A stretch of DNA of 41,202 bases from Clostridium sp. CAG:343 (GTDB taxonomy: Bacteria; Bacillota; Clostridia; TANB77; CAG-508): assembly GCA_000431335.1 (NCBI GenBank), contig FR888051.1, forward strand, positions 1-41,202, given 5' to 3'. Shown one piece after another: positions 15,748-23,550 of the stretch (its first letter is position 1; every line of letters begins with the position of its first letter). Position numbers and translations under genes: made by a program. The notes beneath the pieces are model-generated. The model did no database searches. It was not told the origin of the DNA and worked only from the letters and a program-made list of their open reading frames with translations.

Positions 15748-17393
15748 TTACTTATTTATTAATTCTTCAACTTTGATAAATTCATCTAAGTTTTCATTAA
15801 TAGAATTTAGTTTTGAAAAGTTAAAAAATATATATGCATTTTTGTCTTTGTCAATCTCAATTTTGTTAATTAATCTGTATAAATACATTTTATCTATTTT
15901 CTCTAATTTCAAAAAATTTTCTATTAATTCATCTAATTCTTTTTCTTCTTTTGTTTTATATTTCGTATTAATTTTTTCTTCTGTTCCTATTAGTTTTTGT
16001 TCTAATTCTTCTTTTTGTTTTATTAAATTTGTTCTGTCAAATATAAATTTTTGTGATACCCTAATGTAATCTTCTTCAAGAATTATCCCTTGTAATTTAT
16101 CCATATACATTTTGTCTAGGTTATTGTTTATGTCAAATATAGCTTTATCAATTTGATCTACTTTTTTTCTATATCCTTCTCGTATATCAAGTGTCTTGTT
16201 TTGATATTTTTCATAAATAGAATAAAACACTTCTTTGTCGGCATATATACTACAAATCTTTTTTGCGACATAAATAATATGCTTTTCAAATTTTTCGTAA
16301 TTGATGCTTAATGGATAACAACCTCTTTTTTTATAATCTGCACATATTATATATGAATGTGATTGTGCATTTCTTCTTGAATTTTTCTTAAGCACTATTT
16401 GCAGTTTTCTTTTGCAATGATAACAGTAAAGTAATCCTCGTAATAAATAATCATATTTAAGTTTTGTATTTGTTCCTCTTTTTTTTAGAATACATTGTAC
16501 TTTCTCAAACGTATCTTTGTCGACAATAGGTTCATGTGTATTATTTACTATTATTTGATTTTCTTTTTCTACTGTTCTTATTTTATGTACTTTGTAAGAT
16601 ACTACTGACTTTTTGTTTTGAACTGTATTTCCAATATAAACTTCATTTTTTAACATATTGCATAGAGTAACTTCATTCCAATCATAGTTTGTTTTATTCT
16701 CATCTTGTATAATACCTGTTTTTCTATACCCTGTTGGAGATAAGTACTTATTAGTATTTAAGAAATTTACTATTTCTACACTCCCTTGTCCATTTGCATA
16801 CATATCAAATATCTTTTCTACAATATCCTTTACTTGTTCATCAATAATTAGCTTATTTTTAATACTAGGATGTCTTTTATATCCGATATGCTGGAATACT
16901 ACATAGATATTCGCCATTCTTTTGTTTTTCCTTATAAACACTTCTAATTTTCTTTGATATATCCTTAGCATAATAATCGTTCATTATTGCTTTAAAAGGC
17001 GTTATATCGTTATTGGTGCTATCAATATAAGTATCTATTCCATCTGTTATTGCAACATACCTGATATTGTTCTGTGGAAAGTAATTTTCTATGTAATGTC
17101 CTGTTTTAATATAATCTCTTCCGAGTCTAGATAAGTCTTTAGTTACTACCATATTAATAGTTTTATTCTCGATGTCCTGTAACATTTCATTAAATCCAGG
17201 TCTGTCAAATGTAGTCCCAGATATACCATCATCAACATATTCTTTGATTAATATTAAGTTGTTCTCCTTTACATATCTTTGCAAAATATTTCTTTGATTA
17301 CCGATACTTTCGCTTTCTTGTTTGTCGCCATCTTCTCTAGATAGTCTTATATATATTCCGTACTTTGAAGTTTTGGTATTTCAAGTTTAGCAT
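15748..17393 (-). pseudogene. Large serine integrase of the element, frameshifted
   Basis: Across ~548 codons the full family layout is present: catalytic domain with KYGIYIRLSREDGD (active Ser), DDGISGTTFDRPGF and KDLSRLGRDY; Recombinase domain with GYKRHPSIKNKL and WNEVTLCNMLKNEVYIG; zinc ribbon LLYCYHCKRK ... C-x5-C; and a long coiled coil. Two defects break it. Near 16884 one extra base turns PAYGYKRH into PAYRI-stop. Near the start (17370-17391) the ATG that follows AGGAGG is out of frame with the catalytic domain, with a stop between. It sits beside attL, as expected for the enzyme that inserted this element. As written it cannot give one full-length protein. Confidence 0.85.
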
Positions 17394-17468
17394 TTAACCT
17401 CCTATCCGTAATCATCTACACATAAATTGTAACGTGCTTAAAATAATTTTGCAAATACTTTAGAATAA

Positions 17469-17615
17469 TTACTTTGTTTTTAATTTTAAATTTTCTATAT
17501 AATCTTTAAAAATTAATCCTATTGTTTCTTTTGCCTCCTGTTTTTCTTCTGTAAAAATACAATATGTATTAAATTCTAATTTATCTATTTTTGTTTCTTT
17601 TTTATCTTTATTCAC
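17469..17615 (-). CDS. Small element protein upstream of the integrase
   Basis: 48 residues from a GTG start, ~13 bases after AAAGGAG. It reads NKDKKETKIDKLEFNTYCIF and continues to a helical C-terminus ending LKLKTK. Short proteins of this type commonly precede serine recombinases in clostridial elements; their function is not known, though control of recombination direction is an obvious idea. The ATG in the ribosome-site spacing region leads to an immediate stop, so GTG is the best start. The 17616-17809 stretch holds nothing I can identify. Confidence 0.5.
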   Translation of the reverse strand: MNKDKKETKIDKLEFNTYCIFTEEKQEAKETIGLIFKDYIENLKLKTK

Positions 17616-17809
17616 ATCGACATTAGCTCCTTTCGTAAAAATTTAATTTGTAATTCTTTCTAATACAGAATATTAAAGAAAATGGCTTGTTATGACACTT
17701 GATTTCAAGTGTATTTGTCAATGTACTGTTTAGTATTTCTATATATAAGCCCAGTTTTTATCCCAAAAGCGAAGCTATTTTTGAAAAATTTTTACTTTTA
17801 TAAGAAAAA

Positions 17810-17843
17810 AAGACCTAATATAGGTTTTCACATATTAGATCTT
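17810..17843 (-). terminator. Terminator of the cargo operon
   Basis: A 12-bp stem (AAGACCTAATAT / ATATTAGATCTT, one G-T pair) with a 10-base loop is followed on the - strand by seven T. It lies 50 bp after the phosphatase gene. Confidence 0.75.
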
Positions 17844-17893
17844 TATTTAGCTATTTACTTTTAATTTTATTTACTACTGTTATATTTATTTTT

Positions 17894-18445
17894 TTAGCAC
17901 TCATAAAACTTTATCTCACAATTCTTTAGTCCTGGATTATCTATTATTCCTTTTTCATTAATTCCATTAAAGTATCCATTAATTGCTCTTATTGTTCCAC
18001 CATGAGTTACTAAAAGAATATTGTTATCTTTATATTTTGGTTTTAAGTTATCAAGTAATTTCCATACTCTACTACATAAACTTTGTATTGTTTCAATCTC
18101 TTTATATTCCTTATTTATATAATAATTATTTAGTATATCTGAATTTATTAATTCATCATTTATTTCTTTTCTTATCATGCCTTCAAAAATTCCATATCCA
18201 CGTTCTTTTAATGAATCTTCAAATATAATGTTACACTTTACTGTTTCATTAATAATTTCAGCTGTTTTTCTTGCTCTTTTTAATGGTGAACTTATGATTA
18301 AATCAATATTATAATCTTTTATTAATGCTTTTAATTGTCTTGCCTGTTCTATTCCAATTTCATTTAATTCAATATCTGTTTTTCCTTGAATTCTACCTTT
18401 AGCATTCCAATCAGTTTGACCATGTCTAACAACATAAAACTTCAT
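17894..18445 (-). CDS. Histidine phosphatase (phosphoglycerate-mutase-like)
   Basis: 183 residues of the histidine phosphatase superfamily. FYVVRHGQTDWNAKGRIQG gives the phospho-accepting His in RHG; SPLKRARKTAEI and VTHGGTIRAI supply the second Arg and the second His. Length and motifs fit small cofactor-independent broad-specificity phosphatases (CobC/GpmB-like). It lies 3 bp after the GDPD gene and is surely co-transcribed. As element cargo it may clear a phosphorylated metabolite; the substrate is unknown. Confidence 0.85.
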   Translation of the reverse strand: MKFYVVRHGQTDWNAKGRIQGKTDIELNEIGIEQARQLKALIKDYNIDLIISSPLKRARKTAEIINETVKCNIIFEDSLKERGYGIFEGMIRKEINDELINSDILNNYYINKEYKEIETIQSLCSRVWKLLDNLKPKYKDNNILLVTHGGTIRAINGYFNGINEKGIIDNPGLKNCEIKFYEC

Positions 18446-18448
18446 GCC

Positions 18449-19171
18449 TTATTCTCCTTCTATTAATACTTTTAATTTATCTGGGAAGTTAACAGTCATT
18501 CCCTCTATATTTAACTTATATACTTTTTGCATTATTTCTTCATCACGAATTCCCCATAATCTAACACCTAACCTGTTTCTATTGGCAAGCTCTATACTAC
18601 TATTTGATACTTTATCAGCTTTTGGGCAAATTTGACTTCCTTTTATTGATAATAATTTATCAATATTATTTTGATTAATTTCTTCATCAATAAGCCAAGA
18701 TATTTTTATATCTTTATCAAATTTTCTAACATTTTCTAATGCTTCAAATATAAAAGATGTAATATAAATATTTTCTTTACTTTTACTATATTTATCAATT
18801 ATTTCTAATGTTTGTTTTTCTATTCCTATAGTCTTTAGCTCTATTGCAAATGTTAAGTCTTCAGATAAAAATTTCTTTGCAAACTCTTCAAAAAGTACAA
18901 TTTTTTCATCTTTGTATTTTAAATCAAACCAACTTCCAAAATCAAATTTTAACAATTCATTATAAGTATAATCACTTATCGTCCCTATACCATTTGACTT
19001 TTTATCTATAAAATCATCATGAAATATAACTATTTTCCCATCTTTAGTTTTTTGTAAATCTAACTCAATTCCATTAGCTTTTAATTCTATCGCTTTTCTA
19101 AAAGCGCTCATAGTATTTTCAGGTGCATAATCTGATGCACCTCTATGTGCATAATTAATAAATCTGTTCAT
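18449..19171 (-). CDS. Glycerophosphodiester phosphodiesterase
   Basis: 240 residues of the GDPD TIM barrel. NYAHRGASDYAPENTMSAF holds the catalytic HR and EN; GIELDLQKTKDG and IVIFHDD hold the metal acids and the second His; FAIELKT and ITSFIFEAL follow in the proper order. It has no signal peptide, so it is likely a cytoplasmic GlpQ/UgpQ-like enzyme that turns glycerophosphodiesters into glycerol-3-phosphate plus alcohol. It sits in the middle of a three-gene cargo operon, between a YgjV-like membrane protein and a phosphatase. Confidence 0.9.
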   Translation of the reverse strand: MNRFINYAHRGASDYAPENTMSAFRKAIELKANGIELDLQKTKDGKIVIFHDDFIDKKSNGIGTISDYTYNELLKFDFGSWFDLKYKDEKIVLFEEFAKKFLSEDLTFAIELKTIGIEKQTLEIIDKYSKSKENIYITSFIFEALENVRKFDKDIKISWLIDEEINQNNIDKLLSIKGSQICPKADKVSNSSIELANRNRLGVRLWGIRDEEIMQKVYKLNIEGMTVNFPDKLKVLIEGE

Positions 19172-19182
19172 AAATTATTCTC

Positions 19183-19701
19183 CTATTTATTTAACTTTGA
19201 ATTATTTTTTATATCATTTTTCCATACTGCATATATTCCTATAATCAATAATATTAAATCTCCTAATACCATAAACCAACTATTATAATAAATGTAATAT
19301 GATCCATATAATATTCCTGTTGTAATTCCAGATATTCTAACTAGTTTCATATTTGATTGCCATAGACAATAAGTTCTAATAAGCGAACCTATTGTTGGTA
19401 ATAGTGAAATTAGTCCTCCCCACGTTAAAATACAATTAACTATAATAATACTTTCAAACAAAAATAGTATTATTAAATAAAGTGTTTTGCTAAATTTTTC
19501 TTTATTTATAAATAAAAAAGTCCTTATAAAATTAATTATACTTAAAATTGCACCTGTATAGGCTAATATTATAAAATCATAAACTGCCTCAAGTAAGCAA
19601 TTTAATGATTGAACCACCAAAGACTTTTTTCGTTCCTTTATACAAATACTTACTATTAATGCTACAAATGCTAATATACTAAATGTTATTCCTATTTTCA
19701 T
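19183..19701 (-). CDS. YgjV-like inner membrane protein
   Basis: 172 residues, almost all in five to six hydrophobic helices, with the pattern SLNCLLEAVYDFIILAYTGA, FIRTFLF and LPTIGSLIRTYCLW, which fits the bacterial YgjV/Imp inner-membrane family (PF10688). The function of that family is not settled. First gene of the cargo operon, 11 bp before GDPD; a weak site (GGAGAA) precedes the ATG. It could move the substrate or product of the following two enzymes; inferred from position. Confidence 0.65.
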   Translation of the reverse strand: MKIGITFSILAFVALIVSICIKERKKSLVVQSLNCLLEAVYDFIILAYTGAILSIINFIRTFLFINKEKFSKTLYLIILFLFESIIIVNCILTWGGLISLLPTIGSLIRTYCLWQSNMKLVRISGITTGILYGSYYIYYNSWFMVLGDLILLIIGIYAVWKNDIKNNSKLNK

Positions 19702-19786
19702 AATTTTCTCCTACATTTTTCTCTATATTAGCATAAAAATAAATTTTTATCAATTATATTACAATTATTTACTTTGCATATCAAAA

Positions 19787-19814
19787 AAACTATATGCTTT
19801 TATACATATAGTTT
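19787..19814 (-). terminator. Terminator of the AbiE operon
   Basis: A 10-bp stem (AAACTATATG / CATATAGTTT) with an 8-base loop is followed on the - strand by a run of T. It serves the AbiEii/AbiEi genes upstream. The rest of 19702-20035 is AT-rich with no ORF or other signal I can name, and should contain the cargo operon's promoter. Confidence 0.75.
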
Positions 19815-20035
19815 CATTTTCGTATTTATGCAACTTTTTGCTTTCACTTTCTTATAATTAGATTATCTATGTGGTATGCTCTTTTACCACATTATTACTT
19901 AACTTTTTGCTAACAATGTTTATACATAGTTTTTCTAACACAATTTGTATTTTGTAGCCCTATTCTATACTCATTTTTTTAGTTTGTCAAGACCTATTTG
20001 AAACTTTTTTGCAATCCAGGAGTGAATTGTATCCT

Positions 20036-20974
20036 TTACATTTGTCTATGTATCTTATTTAAAATCTCTTTAACTTGATCAATAGAAAATTTATATTTAT
20101 CATTTAAAACATATTTATTCTGCATATTTTCAAATTCTCTTATTAGTGAGTCACTAAACTCCAATTTAAAATAACTAAAATCTTTGATTGCTGTTTTTTC
20201 ATCTATACCACCAATTCGTACTTTTTCTTCTTGTCTTTTATAATCTATCAGTTTATTTAATTCATCCTTATCATTTAATAACTTCTGAATTCTATCGTTG
20301 TTAAATAGTACTGATATATCATATAAATGCTTTGCTGTATCCGTATACATATTTCTTATATAATAAAACTCTACTGCAAATATTTTATCTATAAACATTC
20401 TCTCTAATTTTATTATTTCAATTTCTATTTTTGTAACATCAAATTGCTCTTCCAAAATTTTCTTTTCTTTATTATTTGCTAATTTATATATTAAAGGCTC
20501 TATGTAATATTTTTCGGTTGGCTCGCTTACAGTAAAAGAAGTCGATTCTACTTGTATTTTTCCTGCTCTTTGCAAAGGTATTTCACTATCTTCATATACT
20601 GATGTATATTGATAAACTCCTGTAACACTGCCTTTATTGTCTATACACTCATCTTTTATTAGTTCTAAGCCTTCTATTTCATAACCTAAAGCTGATTCTT
20701 TTAATCTCTTCTTGTTTCTTGTATTAGATTCTTCTGGTAAAACTTTTACAGTTAGATCAATATCTTCTGAAAAACGATTCATTGTATCTAAAATTTTATA
20801 TACTGCTGTACCACCTTTAAAATAGGATTTTAAATAATCTTGTCTTTTGGATAATTCTTTAAGAATTAAACATACATAATAGTCTTTCTCTATTATATCC
20901 TTATCTATATCTTCTCTTTCTTTAATAATTTCTATAAAGTTTTCAAATTCAAATTTATTTAAATGTAGTAACAT
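20036..20974 (-). CDS. abiEii: AbiEii-type nucleotidyltransferase toxin
   Basis: 312 residues of the AbiEii/AbiGii family. The start LNKFEFENFIEIIKEREDI is followed by IEKDYYVCLILKEL, and the nucleotidyltransferase core YFKGGTAVYKILDTMNRFSED leads into IDLT, carrying the GG and the DxD-like acids. A second motif, RMFIDKIFAVEFYY, lies near residue 195. Such toxins are type IV partners that block growth by adding nucleotides to targets such as tRNA. It follows its antitoxin by 8 bp behind AGGAG. On this element it may give phage resistance and keep the element in the cell. It looks intact. Confidence 0.9.
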   Translation of the reverse strand: MLLHLNKFEFENFIEIIKEREDIDKDIIEKDYYVCLILKELSKRQDYLKSYFKGGTAVYKILDTMNRFSEDIDLTVKVLPEESNTRNKKRLKESALGYEIEGLELIKDECIDNKGSVTGVYQYTSVYEDSEIPLQRAGKIQVESTSFTVSEPTEKYYIEPLIYKLANNKEKKILEEQFDVTKIEIEIIKLERMFIDKIFAVEFYYIRNMYTDTAKHLYDISVLFNNDRIQKLLNDKDELNKLIDYKRQEEKVRIGGIDEKTAIKDFSYFKLEFSDSLIREFENMQNKYVLNDKYKFSIDQVKEILNKIHRQM

Positions 20975-20982
20975 TATATCTC

Positions 20983-21630
20983 CTATCTTGCTAGTACAAA
21001 TAATTTATCTAATACTTTTCTATTATTTGTTTCTCTAGCATATTTTATAATTTTTTCAAAATCTAATTTGCATTCTTGTATAATTCTATATAAAATTTCA
21101 TCTGCATTTTGGGCTTCAATATGAATATTATCTTTATTATCTAAAATGTCTATAAACTGCAAATATCTATAATTTTCATTTGTTATTTCTATTTTTGGTT
21201 TTGTTATATAAGTTCTTAATCTTTCATCATATTGTTTATGATATTTACATTCATTTGTTACTATATCTGTTACATTTGGAACTAATGTTGTTAGCCCTAA
21301 TTTATTAAATAATTTTGCACCTACTATATAACCTTTTATATTTCCATCTTTATCTTCCAAATATTTTAATTTTCTTAATTTATTTGTATTTAATGGAACT
21401 TCGCCGAACATACTAATAATTGGTTTATAATATACTCCTTTATATTCTGCTTTTATAATACCTTCATTTTTTAGTCTATTTAAAATAACATTTATATTTT
21501 TTAATACACTTTCTTGTTTGTTATCTTTTTCGCATTGTTGTATAACATATTTTTTTATATCTTCAATAAATATTGGCTCATCTTCTGGATATTGTTCAAT
21601 ATATTCTAAAACTAATTTACAAATATTCAT
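20983..21630 (-). CDS. abiEi: AbiEi-type antitoxin / transcriptional regulator
   Basis: 215 residues. The N-terminal ~70 form a winged-helix-like segment (LNRLKNEGIIKAEYKGVYYKP), and GAKLFNKLGLTT with the later helical part fits AbiEi antitoxins of the DUF6088 type. These bind their own promoter and neutralise AbiEii. A strong ribosome site, AAAGGAGG, precedes the ATG; gene order antitoxin-toxin is standard. The promoter should lie in 21631-21735. Confidence 0.85.
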   Translation of the reverse strand: MNICKLVLEYIEQYPEDEPIFIEDIKKYVIQQCEKDNKQESVLKNINVILNRLKNEGIIKAEYKGVYYKPIISMFGEVPLNTNKLRKLKYLEDKDGNIKGYIVGAKLFNKLGLTTLVPNVTDIVTNECKYHKQYDERLRTYITKPKIEITNENYRYLQFIDILDNKDNIHIEAQNADEILYRIIQECKLDFEKIIKYARETNNRKVLDKLFVLAR

Positions 21631-21735
21631 GAGTTTTACCTCCTTTTGTTATTATTTTGTAATATCTGTTATATATTATATACTTTGTAATAACATTATA
21701 TTCGTTTTTTTAGAATTTGTCAAATATTTTGCTAT

Positions 21736-22137
21736 TTACTCACACTTTTTTCTATGATTTACTTCTTGCCATACATCCAAATCTAATTTTTTGTCAATTA
21801 ACTTTATCATTTCTTTTTGATTCTTTAAAATTTCAAGCATTTTAAATTTTAGATCTTCCCTTTCATATTTATCAATTTGTTTAGCAAATATTGCAATATG
21901 TTTTATACTTTTATGCATTTCTTTTAATATCTGTGTATTATCTGAATATGCTTTTAAAATTTCATTTTTCCCTATTAAGTCAACATTAGTTACCTTTTCA
22001 TAAATCGCAGAATCTCTTATATATTTAGATAATTGTTTATATCCATAATATTCTGCCTTTGCTTTTATTAAAATTTTTTCTTCTTCTGATACTCTTGACT
22101 TTATCATTTCTGTTCTATTATCTGGATTTAATTCCAT
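21736..22137 (-). CDS. MobC-like relaxosome accessory protein
   Basis: About 133 residues. After a short lead it has EMIKSRVSEEEKILIKAKAE and YYGYKQLSKYIRDSAIYE, the ribbon-helix-helix start of MobC/plasmid mobilization proteins, then a long helix with charged residues. Such proteins bind oriT and help a relaxase nick it. The track-like GTG at 22143 is possible, but the ATG at 22137 sits 9 bases after AGGTG and is preferred. It is directly next to a four-hairpin region that is a good oriT candidate. No relaxase gene is present in the element. Confidence 0.7.
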   Translation of the reverse strand: MELNPDNRTEMIKSRVSEEEKILIKAKAEYYGYKQLSKYIRDSAIYEKVTNVDLIGKNEILKAYSDNTQILKEMHKSIKHIAIFAKQIDKYEREDLKFKMLEILKNQKEMIKLIDKKLDLDVWQEVNHRKKCE

Positions 22138-22225
22138 AATCACTCACACCTTTATCTTTTTATTCATACTTAATTTCTACACTATAAAAATATCAATATT
22201 AGCAAAGCTATATTTGATATTTTAC

Positions 22226-22327
22226 AGCAAAGATTTTTGCTCCGAATTTTGTGGCATTTTTTAATGCCCAATATTCGCCGGCTTGGTCCTGTGGACCACA
22301 AATTGCCGTTTAGGAGAAAATCTCCTA
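22226..22327. other. Candidate origin of transfer: four consecutive hairpins
   Basis: Four perfect stems stand in a row within 102 bp: AGCAAA/TTTGCT (22226-22241), GGCATT/AATGCC (22253-22268), TGGTCC/GGACCA (22284-22298) and TAGGAGA/TCTCCTA (22311-22327). The block is GC-richer than its surroundings, has no ORF, and lies directly upstream of the MobC-like gene. This is the normal place and structure for an oriT of a mobilizable element. The nick site is not identified. Confidence 0.55.
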
Positions 22328-22404
22328 ATACCTTTTTAGCCCGCTGGGAGAAAAAAATTGATTCAAAATTTTATATTTTTTCATAAAATTCACCTGTCCT
22401 TTCT

Positions 22405-22878
22405 TTATAAATTTGCATATAAACTGTTTAAAAATTCATCCGAATATTCTCTTTGATTTGTATAATTTGAATATGTATTTTTATTAGATTTAATATTATT
22501 TCTTATATTATTATCTTCCACTTTTTGATGGATAGCCTGTCCATTTTTTGATTGATAGTGGTATCCATTATTTAATGGATACGGTACATCATCTACATAA
22601 ATTTTTCTTTGAATTATTTGATTATTTTCATTTCTAATTAGTTCAACAACTATAAAATTTTTATTCTTTAAATCAGAAATCCAACTTGAAATCGTTTTAG
22701 GATTTACATCTAATTTTTCTGCTAAATATTTATTAGATGCAAAACAATAACCTTCTTTACAAGCAAGGGATGTTATTATTGCATATAGTAGTTTTTCATT
22801 TGCTTTTAATTCTTTATTATATAAAACAGTTGCAGGAATTACAGAATAATATCCAACCTTTTCTTGATTTTCTTTCAT
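22405..22878 (-). CDS. Helix-turn-helix protein (replication-initiator-like N-terminus)
   Basis: 157 residues. YYSVIPATVLYNKELKANEK followed by LLYAIITSLACKEGYCFASN and KYLAEKLDVNPKTISSWISDL is the HTH_36/RepA-N type winged helix found at the front of plasmid and element replication initiators and of phage replisome organizers. The rest is low-complexity and Asn-rich, ending YSDEFLNSLYANL. The protein is far shorter than a full initiator, so it may be a regulator or a truncated Rep. It is the first gene inside attR. Confidence 0.65.
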   Translation of the reverse strand: MKENQEKVGYYSVIPATVLYNKELKANEKLLYAIITSLACKEGYCFASNKYLAEKLDVNPKTISSWISDLKNKNFIVVELIRNENNQIIQRKIYVDDVPYPLNNGYHYQSKNGQAIHQKVEDNNIRNNIKSNKNTYSNYTNQREYSDEFLNSLYANL

Positions 22879-22917
22879 ATACTACTCCAATTCTAGCCGT
22901 AAAAATCCACTAAAAAA

Positions 22918-22950
22918 ACAGAATATTTCAATTAAATTGAAATACTCTGT
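22918..22950 (-). terminator. Terminator at the right end of the element
   Basis: A 15-bp stem with one mismatch (ACAGAATATTTCAAT / ATTGAAATACTCTGT) and a 3-base loop is followed on the - strand by eight T. It would stop transcription entering from the chromosome. Confidence 0.75.
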
Positions 22951-23001
22951 AATATAGATGATTACTGCATTTTATTAAATTAATTTCTTGGTTGGTATAT
23001 T

Positions 23002-23027
23002 TTTAAATCCACAGGTGTGGATTTAAA
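23002..23027. repeat. attR, symmetric about a GG core
   Basis: TTTAAATCCACA, then GG, then TGTGGATTTAAA: a perfect 12-bp inverted repeat around a dinucleotide, the design of serine-integrase sites where strands exchange at the central 2 bp. The right half equals the attL core. Confidence 0.85.
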
Positions 23028-23476
23028 TTTACAATTTCCTGCTGGTTGGGAACAAGCAAAAGAAATAAAATATTCTCAGGGATTTACTCGGACCTGCACC
23101 TCGTGATTTTGTTGGGTATGGGCCATTGACTGAACCAGAGTCTCTAGCAATTTATAATTTTACATTAATGCATAATTTCAGTTTAGTTTTAGCTTACCAT
23201 ACTCAAGGAAAAGAAATTTATTGGCAGTTTCAAAATTATAATCCATCAAATAGTTTTGAAATAGGACAAAAATTAGCAGAATCTAGTGGATACTTACTCG
23301 CAGAAACGCCATATAATTCAAGCTTTGCTGGTTTTAAAGATTGGTTTATTCAAAAATACAATAAACCTGGATATACTATAGAATCTGGTATCGGAGAAAA
23401 TCCATTACCAATTACTCAGTTTAATGAAATATATAATGATAATTTGGGCATTTTAGTTTTAAGTGCACTTTTATAA
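23014..23476 (+). pseudogene. M14 zinc peptidase, C-terminal half
   Basis: Continues the gene from 15113: GVDLNLQFPAGWEQAKEI, then GPLTEPESLAIYNF, LAYHTQGKEIYW (third zinc His) and YTIESGIGENPLP (catalytic Glu), ending at 23476. Near 23090 the DNA reads CTCGGACCT where one G too many shifts the frame (expected FTRPAPRDFVG). So even after clean removal of the element the gene would carry a frameshift. Without the element and the extra base the protein would be ~326 residues. The TTG at 23126 is an internal Leu codon, not a real start. Confidence 0.85.
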
Positions 23477-23492
23477 CTTACTAAAAGCGTTA

Positions 23493-23533
23493 AAGTCTTA
23501 CAAAAAGCTTTATAAAGCTTATTTGTAAGACTT
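23493..23533. terminator. Bidirectional terminator between M14 and glgP
   Basis: Arms AAGTCTTACAAA / TTTGTAAGACTT enclose a further palindrome (AAGCTTTATAAAGCTT), giving a ~40-base near-perfect hairpin with T-rich flank on the + side. It serves both converging genes. Confidence 0.8.
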
Positions 23534-23550
23534 CTATTTTTTTGAATTTA

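Larger units (their letters stand above)
15100..23027. mobile_element. Integrative mobilizable element inserted in the M14 peptidase gene (unit 7,914 bp)
   Basis: Bounded by a 14-bp direct repeat, its removal rejoins the codons for WKANIRGVDL and NLQFPAGW without a gap. It carries, left to right on the - strand, a 101-residue membrane protein, a serine integrase, a 48-residue protein, a phosphatase/GDPD/YgjV cargo operon, AbiEii/AbiEi, a MobC-like protein, a candidate oriT and an HTH protein. No relaxase or conjugation genes are present, so transfer would need a helper element. Hairpin terminators lie near both ends. The integrase is frameshifted, so the element is probably immobile unless helped in trans. 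Confidence 0.9.

Noticed and set aside
15748..17393. Programmed frameshifting of the integrase
   Set aside because: No slippery heptamer with a downstream structure is visible at 16884, and a second, separate frame problem exists near the start codon.
23126..23476. Stand-alone 116-residue gene
   Set aside because: Its TTG start is an internal Leu of the M14 peptidase (GPLTEPE); the sequence upstream continues the same domain.
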